Shown here piece by piece: positions 1-14,400 of a DNA stretch of 25,029 nt. This DNA is from Ulva prolifera (lineage: Eukaryota > Chlorophyta > Ulvophyceae > Ulvales > Ulvaceae): NCBI GenBank assembly GCA_023078555.1, contig JALAAN010000029.1, positions 1-25,029 of the forward strand. Reading direction: 5' to 3'. The translations under genes and the position numbers were made by a program. Position 1 is the first letter of the stretch. The number at the start of each line of letters is the position of its first letter. The notes below the pieces were generated by a model that was not told where the DNA came from, searched no databases, and worked only from the letters and a program-made list of their open reading frames with translations.

Positions 1-723
1 GGTCGTCCAGAAGTGGGCCCCTTTGGCCTGCCTGTCCCCGTGCCGGCGGGGGGACCGGCACCGACACCTACAGGGTTTATGCAACCGGACAGTGCGGGAG
101 GAAGTGGGGGTCTGGTGTACGATCCGGTAGCAGACGCCATGTTTGCAGATGCTCTCGCTGAGGCAGTGCTGTATCCGGAAGACCACTCCTCAGACGATTT
201 CGGATCCATCAGCTTGGATGACGATTCGGTTCGTTCTGACCCAGCGGACCCCCGCTGCGCTGAGCACGAAGTGGCGGCAGAGGACCCTGAGACTAGGCCG
301 TCCCAAATAATCTACCTGCACGATAGTTCGGGGTCAGTTCGTCTAACCGTGGACGAGTCCTTCGAGGAGCAGAAGACCACCCTGCACATGGCCGCCACTT
401 TCGTATCCCCTCCGGGTGGTTCGGTCGGGCGTGCAGCTCAACTGCGGCTCATTGTCGTGGCAGTGGACCTGATGTTGGTAAGCACCGCCGGCATGGGTTT
501 GACTAAAGCGGAGCGCTTAGTCCGCATGAAGTCGATCATATCGGCTTACGGGCTCCAACCAGATGAAGGCACTGTATCCGAAGTTGTGTCACTGATTCAG
601 ACGGTGCGCTCCTCCAAGCAAACAACCCCCGCCACCCCCCCTGGCCAGTCTGTCGCATGGCCGTGGTGGGCCAATTCTCTACTCCCGCTCCCAAGGCAGA
701 CGTACAGTACCCAGGGATGTTGA
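1..723 (+). CDS. Hypothetical acidic protein, 5' part outside window
   Basis: The reading frame is open from the first base of the window to a TGA at 721-723, so this is the middle or 3' part of a gene that starts upstream. About the first 30 residues are Pro/Gly-rich. An acidic Ser/Asp stretch follows (SSDDFGSISLDDDS). The second half is more ordered and hydrophobic, around LRLIVVAVDLMLV, and ends in a Thr/Pro-rich tail. The true 3' end may be spliced: an AG at about 714-715 could join into a short alternative frame that runs to about 800. The gene points towards the protease gene that ends at 1392 on the other strand, so the two are convergent. I recognise no family. It may be another gene of the transposon to its right, but nothing in its sequence proves that. 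Confidence 0.45.
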   Translation, partial: GRPEVGPFGLPVPVPAGGPAPTPTGFMQPDSAGGSGGLVYDPVADAMFADALAEAVLYPEDHSSDDFGSISLDDDSVRSDPADPRCAEHEVAAEDPETRPSQIIYLHDSSGSVRLTVDESFEEQKTTLHMAATFVSPPGGSVGRAAQLRLIVVAVDLMLVSTAGMGLTKAERLVRMKSIISAYGLQPDEGTVSEVVSLIQTVRSSKQTTPATPPGQSVAWPWWANSLLPLPRQTYSTQGC

Positions 724-776
724 CCGTGCAGGGACGCAATTCTACAGAGGGCAGCGAAGCCGTCCCAGCCCCGGAT

Positions 777-870
777 CCTGTGGTGAATACTGGTTGATGA
801 GCAAAGTCCCTGGGGGATGGGGGCCTGTGGTGAATACTGGTTGATGAGCTAAGTCCCTGGGGGATGGGGG
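777..870 (+). repeat. 47-bp tandem duplication
   Basis: Two adjacent 47-bp copies (777-823 and 824-870) start CCTGTGGTGAATACTGG and end GGGGATGGGGG. They differ at one site (gcaaag versus gctaag). They lie in the gap between two convergent genes. The rest of 871-1391 shows no convincing coding frame. Confidence 0.9.
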
Positions 871-1043
871 TGCCGGTAGCACAGCTGCGTGGGAGTACAC
901 TTTAATGCGGCGTGCAGTGTCCGCTAAGCCATCAAGCGTAGAACTTCCCGGCAGTATCAGCATAGTAACTTTGTTAATGCAGATGCTACGGGAATACGTC
1001 AAAATTATTCCCATTTCGACGGTAATACAAGGACGGTGGGCCA

Positions 1044-1061
1044 CATCACTGTACAGTGATG
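1044..1061. repeat. 18-bp perfect palindrome
   Basis: CATCACTGTACAGTGATG is identical to its reverse complement. It lies between convergent genes. It could be a protein-binding site or a chance palindrome. Confidence 0.8.
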
Positions 1062-1173
1062 CACCCCCGTCTACTAGTGCCATACGCTCTGCTATAATGC
1101 AGGGGTTGACCGTTGTACCCCTCTAATCCTACAGCGCCGACCTGGTGTAGCCGTTGAGGATTGATAGTATTTT

Positions 1174-1178
1174 TTACA
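1174..1178 (-). terminator. Candidate TGTAA polyadenylation signal
   Basis: The minus strand reads TGTAA followed by an A-run here, about 215 bases past the stop codon of the Ulp1-like gene. TGTAA is the usual chlorophycean poly(A) signal. The pentamer is short, so position and orientation are the only support. Confidence 0.3.
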
Positions 1179-1391
1179 CGAAATAACGATTAGAATACTG
1201 AGTCGAACTCCGTACGCAAACTGTGGCGTCTTGTCTTCTGTAGACAATGGGTTCAGAACAGTTTCAGCTGTGCCTGCCTGGCAGCAGCCCGCAGCGCTGC
1301 AGTCGAGACACCGAGGTTCAGTGCAGCTGCAGCGAAATGGCATCACCTGGCCTGTGGCGTCGGAATCTCCCGGATGCCACCCTTCAGTGTC

Positions 1392-4878
<3,487 letters not shown>

Positions 4879-5208
4879 AGAAACGTTCTATCCGCGCTAT
4901 CGCGACGCAGTCTTCCTACATCAACTGCATCAGACCTTGCACCTACCATTAATCTGTCCGCTGGACCTGCGACGTGCACTAACAGACGACACCGACGCTT
5001 GAAGAGGGAGCGAAAGTGGCCACGAGCGCACGCCGCAGGACGTGGGTTGTATGGCTCCAACGAGGGTGGCGCCTGTAGACACGCACTGGCGGGGACTCTG
5101 GTCCCCCCCGTGGCCCTCTGGCAAGTATGGAAAATGCAAAGTGGGCACAACTGGGATTGCCATCAACTGGGATTGCTGACGAAGGCATTTGGCGGTGGTC
5201 TTGTACAA
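4879..5208. other. Spacer between transposase and protease genes
   Basis: This 330-bp stretch separates the transposase stop codon from the first recognisable exon of the protease gene. It should hold the promoter or 5' UTR of the latter. An additional upstream exon is possible, but none can be singled out. No TATA box or other clear promoter element was seen. Confidence 0.4.
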
Positions 5209-8200
5209 TTACACAGTTCGGCCAGAAGCCTTGTTCGCTGTGGACCAATACTGCACATTTTGTGCACCCTCCGGACTGGAACTAACTGGCATGGAACTGC
5301 GTCCAAGTCTACGACGTATCTGCCGGCATATGCCCGAGACCCCCTGTTTGCACCCGCCACACCGAAAAACTCGGGGGACGTTTCAACACGGGATCTGGGG
5401 CGCGGGCTCCCGGGGTGGCTGGCAAGGTGCAATTATACAGATCAGCAACCCCCAGGTACAATGGGTTTGGTTTCGCAACACATGACACGCAACACACGCC
5501 ATCCCGGGGCTGCAGACACGCCCTCGTGAAATACTGCAGTTCCCCGACGAAATACGTCACTGTCCCGCCACCCCCGTCCCCGTCCCCCCCAATGAGGTAC
5601 CTCAAGAGGCACCACTTGTTGTCTTTCTTCCCTTGCGTACACTGTTGCGCGCAGCTGAACATGTCTGCAACGCGGGATTGCATCTGGTGGAACTTCATAA
5701 GTGTCACTGTGCCCTCACGGCGAGCCTCATCAACACTGCCATCCACCTTCAGGCCCAGAGCTCGGTGGATGGCCACCTGACGTGCATAACCAACCCCCAG
5801 GCGACTGTGAGTTGGCCAGCCCTCGTCCTGTAGGGAGTCCTGATGGAAGAGGAGGTACGGCAACCCTGTCAGATTATCTCCCACAAAGTCCAGGGGAGGA
5901 CCGCCGCAGTCTCAGACTGGGCTAGGGCCCTGCCCACCCCCACGACCCTGCCGGGTGATCCGGTCACTGTCAATTGGTTGCTCCCCGTCAGCGGATCTTC
6001 CATTGCCGAAGTCGTGCCCGCCCCCGGCGTTTCTCTCAGGTCCGCTATGGGCAATCTGACAGTGAAGTCATGGCAGCAGGCAGTGAAGCTGCATCATGCA
6101 ACAGCCGCATACATGTGCGGCAGCAATGCAGTTCATCGCTCACATATAACTTGTTCAGGGCAACGAGTCGATCGATACTTGATCAGTCTCTTCAGGAGCT
6201 GGACCATCCGCTCGATCCAGAATTCAAGACTGAAGAAGGATGCACCGCAAGCACCTCACCTGATCCGGTAGGTTGACTGGCCGCCAGATGCAGCTTGTAC
6301 GTGCTGAGAGCAGCCCCTTCAAACGTCTCTTCCGCCAGTTTGGCGTACGCAAGCAGCAATCGCTGTGCTTCCTGATTCGGGCCGGTGTGGTGCTGACCCT
6401 CTTCATATCTGAGAAAGTAGAGGGCCCCTGCTCGCAGAGCCCCCACGACTGCTCAAACACGCTGCGTATGCGTTTCTCGGAGGCTTTCCACTGGAGATCG
6501 TGCAGAGGTCCAGCGAGAATGTCTCGGTGAAGGCCAGCCAGTCTTCCATGAGCCAGCGACTGCGGTGCCTACGCAACAGTCACCCTGACTCAGACGGGAT
6601 GCTTCAACAGGAGTGCACATGGTTCCTGTGTCCCAAGTAACAGTCCGAAAAATGGCGCAGCCTCGGATGCGAGCAGGGTGTGCAGGCGATGGGACTGCGC
6701 ACTTGGTGATGTCGGTGTACACCTTCTTGAAAAGAGAGGTCTGCATGATGTGGGGCGCTCTGGCAGCTATCGCCTTGACGACATCCTCTGCAGTCGGAAC
6801 AGGGCCCGGAGGCCAGTCAATGGCGCCTTCTTGGACTTCTTCCGGCCCAGGGGGAGGGAGCCACTGGTTTCCAGAAGTCCATGAGCACACCGAGCAGAAA
6901 CACGTGCGCCACTCCGAGCCGGAAGAAATGGCAGGGACTGCAACGCCACAGCGTAATTCATAATCAACTCCAGACTCAAGGGCGAGGCAGGCAGCAGCAG
7001 GCTGGGGGTGCTCGTACTTGAAGTAGGAGAGGAGACTGAACAGCGGAGAACCTTTCACCCCCAGTAGCTTGTACTCATCTTTGGCGAGCTTGGCCCTGGA
7101 CTTCGGTGTCTTCCGGTCGCAATAGCGTTTCAAGGTTGGTGCGTGGACCTGCATTACCACAGGCCTGGCCAGGGTTACCACAAGAAAAGAGCCGTATCAC
7201 CAACGACGCTTGTTCGGTGTCAGAGGGGGTTGGCAAGATGAGTTGCGGCGCACAGAGGGGGGGCAGGGGAGTAGGCCGCATGTGCACAGTTTGCATTCGA
7301 TGACACTGTAGATGGAATTGCACCTGGGCAGCGATCGTGTCGCCCTTTCGGCCCCTGGCCAGGATCTCTGCCGCCGAGTACTTCAAGCGGTTGTCCGACT
7401 CCCAGGACGAGGGCTGCACATGCCGGGGCTCAGACCACGCGGTCCGTGGGGGGTTGCCACCAGTGTCCGGTTGTACACTCCCAGGCACCATCCGGGGGTT
7501 TGCAGCCGAGGATGCTGCTTCTTCCTCCGGGGTGAGTGATTTCCCTTTCAGAGGCCCGTCGGCATAGCAGGGCACGGGCTGGTGCAGAGGGTGATGGTGT
7601 CCCATCCACCTGTGTGGCATGCATGATAGCAGTTATAAGCAGGACAGGTACGTGAGACAGCACTAGCAGGAAAGAGATTACAAACGTAAGTGAACACCCC
7701 GGACCTGACAGTGTTGGAGGGGTAATCCCACACGCCGTTTTGGGCACATCTGAAACATGCCCTCTTCGCTGTATGGCCGATGCTGTTGGTAAGTTTCTCC
7801 AGCCACGGGATATCCCCCTCCACACAGCACAGCACCGGCCACACGTGCAGTACCTCGCCCCCGGGCAGTGTGATTTTGAGTGCCTCACCCCCAGCTCCTG
7901 CACTCCAGCCATCACGTGGTGCGGGGGCCAGACACTACGTGATCGGGAACTGTACACATCACCCGGCAGTGACCAGGAAGACAAGGTGAGTGCGCGCCCG
8001 GATCATGCTTCTTGAAGAACGCCATCACGGACTCCAGAATGCTGGCCATGCATGTTGGTTCGGATGGCCCCTCCACCACTCCAAGGGGAATCCAGGCCAC
8101 ATTGGTACTTGAGAGATGGGGCGGCAGGTCAAGCAGGCGGATCCCCCAGATTGTGACACCGTGCTGCTTGTTGACGTACAGCTGGGCCCCGTCCCCCCCT

Positions 8201-9740
8201 GCAGGAAAAGCGACTGTCGGGACACGAGGCAGAGGGTCTCAATTCGCGGAGTTGCATAGGCGTGCCGATGCGGTGTGATAGCCACCTGCTCAGATGAGGA
8301 GGTGGAGCGCACCGAGGCTGAACAGCAGGACAAGCTCCCTATGCTTTGGCTTCAGGATTTTGCCCCCCACACGCCAGGTTGAGGGCCTTTCCAGCCGGGG
8401 AGTTGAGGAAGCTGCTTTGTCTTTGACAGCTGTTGCCCTGGCTTCCCGTACGCTCGTCAGCAGCCCCGGCTGCAGGAGGAGGTCTTTCAGCGAGGCTTCT
8501 TCGCCAAAGAAGAAAGCTGAGCGCACAGGGACACCCTTCCCTGTGAGATCGACATCAAATCGCTGTTGACAACAACCTGGGGTTCCACAGGTGTCCGCCA
8601 GATGCTGGTGATGGTCACCCGGATCAAGTGGGGGGGAACAAGGTCCAGCATTGGGGACAAACGTGGCGCGTTACAGAGGAAACAGGCGGGACACCCAAGA
8701 CCGCCTTGACGAGGTGGAAGGAGGGAGGGAAAAAGTTTCCATCGGGTAGCAGGAGGTAATGTATGAACCTGCACCACGTGTCGACGACCACGTCTTGTAT
8801 GCGGAAGAGGCTCTTCAACTGGGCAATCCACATGCACACTGTGAGGACGGTGAGGGCGCTGCCGGTGTATATGTGTTTCATGCGTTGCTCATGCCACCAG
8901 GCGCCCGTGCCCTTCCGGGCCCCTGTGGTGGGGTCCGGGCCGTCGTCATCCGCCTCCTGCATGTGCAACGATCAGGCGTGTCCTACGGAGGAGTACGAGC
9001 TGATTCACAGCATTGTATGTAATGGAAGATGTGGACACACCTCAGGTTCGTCTGAACTGTAGTCCGTCTCTGATGAAAAGGCAATGGAGTCGGCGTCTGA
9101 GAAGTCTGAGTCGTCGTCTGAATATTGTGCGGGGCCCTCGGCGTGATCGCTTTCGGACGGTGGGGGCAGCTGTACACAATCCCAACACCTCGGAGTTGCA
9201 TTGGGCGAGCAGGCAAGAAACAGCTGAGGGACAGGAGCGCTGACACCCATGGCCATCGTGATCACGAGCCGCTGTCATGCCGATCTGCATCATGATCAGG
9301 CAAACCGGGACTTAGCACGGTCAACTACCGAAGGTACGCACGTCGAAGAGGTCGTCGGAGTGGGCAGGCTCATCGGGGGGACCCCCCATGTCTGGAGGTG
9401 ATGGGGATCTCCCAGAGGGACCGGCCCCGTCGTGTCTGCCGCTGCGGTCATCATCGGCAGTAGCGGAGGTCGGGCCAGCGGCTGGCCTCGAGTCTGGGCC
9501 CGCGTCGTCGTGTCCACCAGCGGCTCTCCGCGATGCGGCTGCTGCACTCAGTCGACGGCTGCAAGGACCGTGATGGTTTTGGGCGGTGTTGTGCCTCTGA
9601 AACTTCTCACCACAGCCTAGACACTGGTATTTAAACGGTTCCTTCCCCGTCGGCTCGGGAGGGATCAGGCGCTTACAGTTCGCTTTGGCAACCAATTCGT
9701 TCACCTCCGCCCTCTTCAGTCTATCCGCCGAACCAGCCAT
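5209..9740 (-). CDS. Tnp2/CACTA-EnSpm/Plavaka-like transposase, multi-exon
   Basis: DDE-type transposase that would excise and insert the element. The start has a strong context (accATGG). Exon 1 (9740-9342) has a CLGC...RHNTAQNHHGPC finger and a Pro/Ser tail. Exon 2 (9169-9041) is acidic. Exon 3 (8956-8313) has LPDGNFFPPSFHL, RHVCPQCW, then HHQHLADTCGTPGC and FFFGEEASL. Exon 4 (from 8198) has DGAQLYVNKQHG and PLGVVEGPSEP. Next come WPVLCCVEGDIPWLEKLT with GHTAKRACFRC (about 7880-7740), LLGVKGSPLFSLLSYF (about 7080-7020), LAYAKLAEETF with TYKLHLA (about 6350-6290), and YFVGELQYF (about 5565-5540). The end is VQYWSTANKASGRTV and a TAA at 5211-5209. The exon 3/4 join restores a perfect frame (LLFSLG/GDGAQ). 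The zinc-like clusters and block order define the class; catalytic Asp residues are probably in DGAQ and EGDIPW. Frame breaks lie at the G7 run 8630-8636 and near 5254-5262. Minor exon borders are uncertain. Confidence 0.85.
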
Positions 9741-10077
9741 GGTAGCCAGCCGGACTTAAGCATTCTTGTGAAGATGTTCAACGATAGCGCGGCCTCTGGT
9801 GTTTGTCGTCCCTATGATGGCATTACGTCCCACGAAGACCTCCCTGTCGCATCCCATGTTCGCACTGACGCCACAATCCCAGGCGAGGCGCCGGGGTATC
9901 GAGGCAGCCAAACCTTTGAAGGCGGACCGCGCGACGACGCTACATCGGCATACCATTCAAAGCACGGAGCAGCAAAGCATGTGCGAATGACGCGATATGT
10001 TAGCTGTGCCTACGATACGACCATCCACAGTACGGGCCATAGACGTGTGTTAATTCCGCTTTGTCTAATCATCCACC
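9741..10077. promoter_or_regulatory. Divergent intergenic region, probable bidirectional promoter
   Basis: This 337-bp gap separates the start codons of two divergent genes, the transposase (ATG at 9740-9738, minus strand) and the coiled-coil protein (ATG at 10078, plus strand). Both starts have a purine-rich or ACC Kozak-like context, so both promoters must lie here or in unseen upstream exons. No clear TATA box was found. Confidence 0.55.
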
Positions 10078-12981
10078 ATGTCCAACCTGCAGTTCACGTT
10101 CCTCCGCGCGGCGCCCGTCGTCATCGAGAAAGAAGTTGTAGATGACGCAGACAACGGAGCAGGGATGCTTGACGTGCTGGTCAGCAACGTGTGGAGCAGA
10201 GGTGCCGGCGTCGACGGGTTGACTTTGACGTCAACCGTCGACAAAGACAGCTCCGTTGATATCGACAGTGTCGAGAAACTGATGACGTGCGTAAGGTACT
10301 TCTTCAGGAAAGGCACTATCGCTGGACTGCTGAAGCCGCCCGTGCTGGTGAAGGCGCTGGGCAAGGGCAGAGGGAGCGTGGGACAAGCGTCGGCAGCAGT
10401 CGGCACTGCACACTCCACAGCTACGGCCTTGACTGGGGACCCGGAAGCTGACAGGCGGTGGGAAACGATGAAGGATGCGGTGATGATGTGGACGGAAGGG
10501 ATGAGATCCAAGGTGGCGGGAATGGCCGATGCCCACACGCAAGGCAAGAAGGTGCAGGGACTAGTGAACCTGGCCCTCCCAGACGACGAGAAGGTGTGGG
10601 TCGGGAGTATTCTAACGAAAACGCGGGCGGACGCACTCGGCAAAGCTGCACATGGGGTACGGCTGCTGTCTCCGACTAACAACGTGATTGCAAACTGGGG
10701 TCCACTACCACCCCGTCAGGCCCACGGGATCCCATGCCACCGACTGTCAGTGTTGTGTCTTGGCGCGTCAGAGTCGCCATTCGCGGTCAGTATGCAGTGA
10801 CGGGTATCGTGTACAGGTCGGCAGAACAGGTGAAGCGTACAAAGCTGCGACTAATATCAATCATGCTTTCTACCGCCAGCACGCCCATTTGAACGCCGTG
10901 ACCAAAGAGTGTGCCTCTGCTGATGCTCGGGTTATGCCGTGCCTGTTGCCGTGCCCATGCCGTACCTGCTGCCGTGTGTAACGACTGTGAAGTCAAGAGA
11001 CATAGAAGAAGAGATCTGTCGTCTACCCTTTAAGGTTCAGCTGCTTATATACTATGAGATCTGTCGTCTACCCTTTAAGGTCCAGCTGCTTATATACTAT
11101 AAGACAGCCTGTGTACGACACCTGCCACAGTGTGCTGAGCTCAGCCCACTGTTCCCCGTACTGTGACGTATCGTCACACCGTGCCCAACGGTGGCGGAGA
11201 AGGGAAGCACACAGTATCCGCCCAAACGGAGGTGACCCGATGTGCAGGAAGTATGCGAGACGGGCGTGGGACCATAACACGGGCCTGCGGAGGAATCCCA
11301 GCGCCCGCGAGCAGAGGAAGCTGCTCGCGGCAATGAATGTGTTCCAGAACACCAAGGCATGTCCTCCACCTTGGTCAGAGTTGGAGTGGCCATTCGCCGA
11401 ATGGCCACCCCAGCGCGTCCTGCGTTGTGTTGCACTGCACGCGCCCGGAGTGGCCATTCGCCGAGTGGCCACTCCAGCGCGTCATGCATTGTGTTGCACT
11501 GCACGCGCCCGGAGTGGCCATTCGCCGAATGGCCACTCCAGCCTGTCATGCATTGTGTTGCACTGCACGCGCCCGGAGTGGCCATTCGCCGAATGGCCAC
11601 TCCAGCGCGTCATGCATTGTGTTGCACTGCACGCGCCCGGAGTGGCCATTCGCCGAATGGCCACTCCAGCGCGTCATGCATTGTGTTGCACTGCACGCGC
11701 CCGGAGTGGCCATTCGCCGAATGGCCACTCCAGCGCGTCATGCATTGTGTTGCACTGCACGCGCCCGGAGTGGCCATTCGCCGAATGGCCACTCCAGCGC
11801 GTCATGCATTGTGTTGCACTGCACGCGCCCGGAGTGTCCATTCGCCGAATGGCCACTCCAGCGCGGCGCGGCCTGCTTGAATCCGCACTTGCATGGCCAC
11901 TGACCTGCCATTCGGCGACTGTGTTCCAACCAATGTGGTTCGTGCGCAGTTCACCGTGAGAGGAGACCGCTTCCCTATCGATAGCGAACCCATGAAAACC
12001 CCCGAGGCCTGGGCTATGGAGGACGGTGAGTATGTGTGCGAAGGAATCGCCAAGGTTGCTGCGGCCCGGCGCGCCCTCGAAGGGACCGCTGACTCTCCCG
12101 TCCAACGGGGCAAGAGACAAAGGAAGACCGAGAAGGTACAATCTCACCACACGCTGTACTGCCCGCCTGAGGTTGACCATTAAGTGGTACCGGGATTGTA
12201 CGGACGCCTGTGTGAGCGGCATGTGCCATCATTCGAGGCAGCCATGCGTGTACAGGCTCCTACCGCATCGAAGTCAGGAAGACGGGGCACTCATTCCAAC
12301 AGCGGACGGCGCACAATGCTCGCTGACTTTTCTCCCCGGCGGCCAGGGCTAGATCCAAGGGCAGACCGCACTGCTGATAAGGACAGTGAGCACCTGCGTG
12401 ACGTGGAAGAGGTGGGTCACGATCAGATGGGTGAAGAGGAAGAGCCTGATTCTCCCCAGCGGGCAGACGATCGATGCGAGTCCCCGGAGATGGAGTTACA
12501 AGCCGCAGCGCCGGTACGTCCTCTTATGATTTGTGCCAATTGACGCCTAGTCCGATTGTACTTGCCCCACCCATCATCAGACCAGGTGTAAGAGCGCCTG
12601 TACATTGCAGAAGTCCAACAAAGCTCTTGAGAAGCGAAAGGCCAAGGCAGAGAAGGAGGCCGCCCTACAAGCGCGCAGGGATATTCGGAAAAAGATAGAG
12701 GATTGCGAGGCTAAGCTGGCAAGGCATCAGCCCAAGAGCAAGGGTGCGAGTGTGCAGAAATTAAAACAGCAGGTTGCTGTATTGACGGTATGTCACTACC
12801 CCGATACACTTGAACTAACATGTGACACCAATGCCTGCAATTGTAGCACTATTTGTGTGACAGTCGCTCAGACCACGAATGCATTAGAGCCGTGCACTCA
12901 TGCAGCTGGTATTGCATGCAGGCCGAGTTGTCAAAGGTGCAAGACTCCTTAATTGACGACTTCCCGGACGAGGACGAGTAG
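10078..12981 (+). CDS. Divergent transposon gene: unknown N-terminal domain plus C-terminal coiled coil
   Basis: The start ATG at 10078 lies in ccaccATG. Exon 1 (10078 to about 10657) gives about 190 residues of helical, Lys/Asp-rich protein (MSNLQFTFLRAAPVV... to ...LGKAAHG). Candidate middle exons lie at 10817 to about 10930 and about 11170-11377. The 3' half is clearer: 11950-12135 (basic end KRQRKTEK, a possible nuclear signal), 12256-12513 (acidic, MGEEEEPD), 12611-12787 (coiled coil, KALEKRKAKAEKEAAL...) and 12922-12981 (AELSKVQDS...DDFPDEDE, TAG). The last four joins all keep frame with good GT/AG sites (gtacaa, gtacgt, gtatgt donors; gtgtacag, attgcag, catgcag acceptors). I recognise no family. 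By position it is probably an accessory DNA- or partner-binding protein of the element. The 64-bp repeats lie in the inferred intron before 11950. Confidence 0.6.
11011..11100 (+). repeat. 45-bp tandem duplication
   Basis: Two adjacent copies (11011-11055 and 11056-11100) begin GAGATCTGTCGTCTACCC and end GCTTATATACTAT. One base differs (ttcag versus tccag). Each ends in an AT-rich TATATACTAT, so a promoter-like or intronic role is possible. Confidence 0.9.
11383..11865 (+). repeat. 64-bp tandem repeat, eight palindromic units
   Basis: The palindrome recurs at 11383, 11447, 11511, 11575, 11639, 11703, 11767 and 11831, an exact 64-bp period. Each consensus unit is a 29-bp palindrome (14-base arms, GGAGTGGCCATTCG and its complement, around one C) plus a 35-bp spacer with TGCATTGTGTTGCACTGCAC. 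The first, second and last units carry single substitutions in the palindrome. Because 64 is not a multiple of three, all frames stay open through the array; these long frames are not evidence of coding. It probably lies in an intron of the divergent transposon gene. Confidence 0.95.
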
Positions 12982-13321
12982 ACATGCCAGTGCATTGTAT
13001 GGTTGTATTTGGGCCACCTCAGGACCATCTTGCAGCCTGTACGTAGACATAGGTCCTTTGCCCGGTCCTGTCCGCGGAATGTCAGGGAGTCTGTCCTGAG
13101 GAAATGTGTGGGAGTGTGAGCTATGTATGAATCTAGCGATGAACAAGGAAAGCACGCGCCATGTAAGCACCTACAGCATATGAATGCAGGCCTATTGCCA
13201 ACTGCAGCCCCGTGTTCACGTGCCTCATAACAAAGAAAACAACCACATCATGCTTCCACAAAACCGCGATCCTTCCTGCACTCCGCTTACATGTGCGCGA
13301 CCAGGTCTGATCCGGTAATAA

Positions 13322-13348
13322 CGCCCATGACGCCCATGACGCCCATGA
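13322..13348 (+). repeat. 9-bp unit repeated three times
   Basis: CGCCCATGA occurs three times in a row. It is a short local duplication with no visible function. Confidence 0.85.
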
Positions 13349-13496
13349 CGTCAGGCATTGCGTGTCCACAAGTGCACACTCCTCGAAACCATACGTGAGT
13401 TTATCTCAAGCCAGACGGATACATGTACGTCAAGAGGTCACCAATCCTACGGCCCAGCCTGTATTTCCCGCATCCCCGAGGCGGACGCCATACGGA

Positions 13497-14060
13497 TCCG
13501 AGACGGATCCGAAATTTAGTGCACGCGTCCGTAGGCCCTCCGTCGGACGCACAACGGAACCGTCTTTTCTTCCGTACATCCTCCGGTTGGGCTCCGAAGG
13601 CAGGCTAGTAACAAAAGGCGTTGCCCTGGGGCGTACCGGACGGGAATCGGAAAATCCTACCTGCCTCTGCCCCACCTCCGCCACAAGTCTCCGATACTCC
13701 TAGCAACCTACGTCCGGCCTCCACCGATTCTCCGAAGGCTCTCCAACTGCCCCTCCGCACACACTACGTCAGCTCTCCGATTCACCGTGTCGCCATTCTT
13801 CTAGTGAAGGAGTCTAAGCTACATCATGTGAGGCACCAGGTGGTGTGCAACGAAGTGGCAGGCCAGCACACATACATGAATGCGATTAACAAGTAGGGCC
13901 CGATCGGAAATCTATTTCTGGAAATGTGGATGGCTGATTCCGAGCACCTCACACACCAGACTGCGTATCCCGGACCTGTGGATCAAACCGAACAATCAGT
14001 GCCCTCAAAATGTGTGCATGATTGCAAAGCTGTATCCATATTGGACATGGACGTCTCCGA
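13497..14060. repeat. Cluster of TCCGA motifs, possible subterminal repeats
   Basis: TCCGA occurs at 13497, 13508, 13593, 13690, 13731, 13776, 13939 and 14056. Its complement TCGGA occurs near 13537, at 13647 and at 13904. Several share a longer core, TCTCCGA. A random 5-mer counted on both strands would appear about once in this length. CACTA-type elements carry short motifs in both orientations near their ends, and the cluster begins about 500 bp past the last transposon gene. The rest of 12982-14109 has no convincing gene. Confidence 0.4.
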
Positions 14061-14109
14061 AAGAGGCACCCGAGCAACTTGTGCACACTCTATTCACGAG
14101 AAGCGCACT

Positions 14110-14400
14110 TCACACAGTGCACTGGTAGATATCTAACATGCCATGAACGATGAAGTTCGCATAAACAGGCTTGTCAATGGCTGGCGTAATGCCAACCTGC
14201 CTGAGACCCCAGTGAAGGCCGTACTCATCGCAAGAAATTGGCACGTATGAGCCACGAGCCCAGCGCCGTGTGCACGCCGACCGCACGAATCGCCACTCAT
14301 CGCCGTTGCGATGCAGCCCTGGCTTACAGATGTGCGCTGCGGCTCGTGTGGCCCGCCTAAGGGCATCGCCATCGTAGCCATGGCGCACAACTGCACACAC
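14110..14400 (-). CDS. Possible terminal exon of an unknown gene
   Basis: A minus-strand frame ending with a TGA at 14112-14110 has a protein-like composition (VVRHGYDGDALRRATRA, WRFVRSACTRRWARG, PAIDKPVYANFIVHGMLD). An acceptor-like TGTGTGCAG precedes it. No family is recognised. An upstream exon may lie at 14470-14850, but both strands there have open frames and I could not choose between them. Confidence 0.25.
   Translation of the reverse strand: MCAVVRHGYDGDALRRATRAAAHICKPGLHRNGDEWRFVRSACTRRWARGSYVPISCDEYGLHWGLRQVGITPAIDKPVYANFIVHGMLDIYQCTV

Noticed and set aside
11383..11865. CRISPR array
   Set aside because: The spacers between palindromes are identical rather than unique, and the gene context is eukaryotic.
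11054..11959. Long repetitive open frames over the 64-bp array
   Set aside because: The period is not a multiple of three, so all frames read the same permuted peptide. Openness comes from the repeat unit, not from coding selection.
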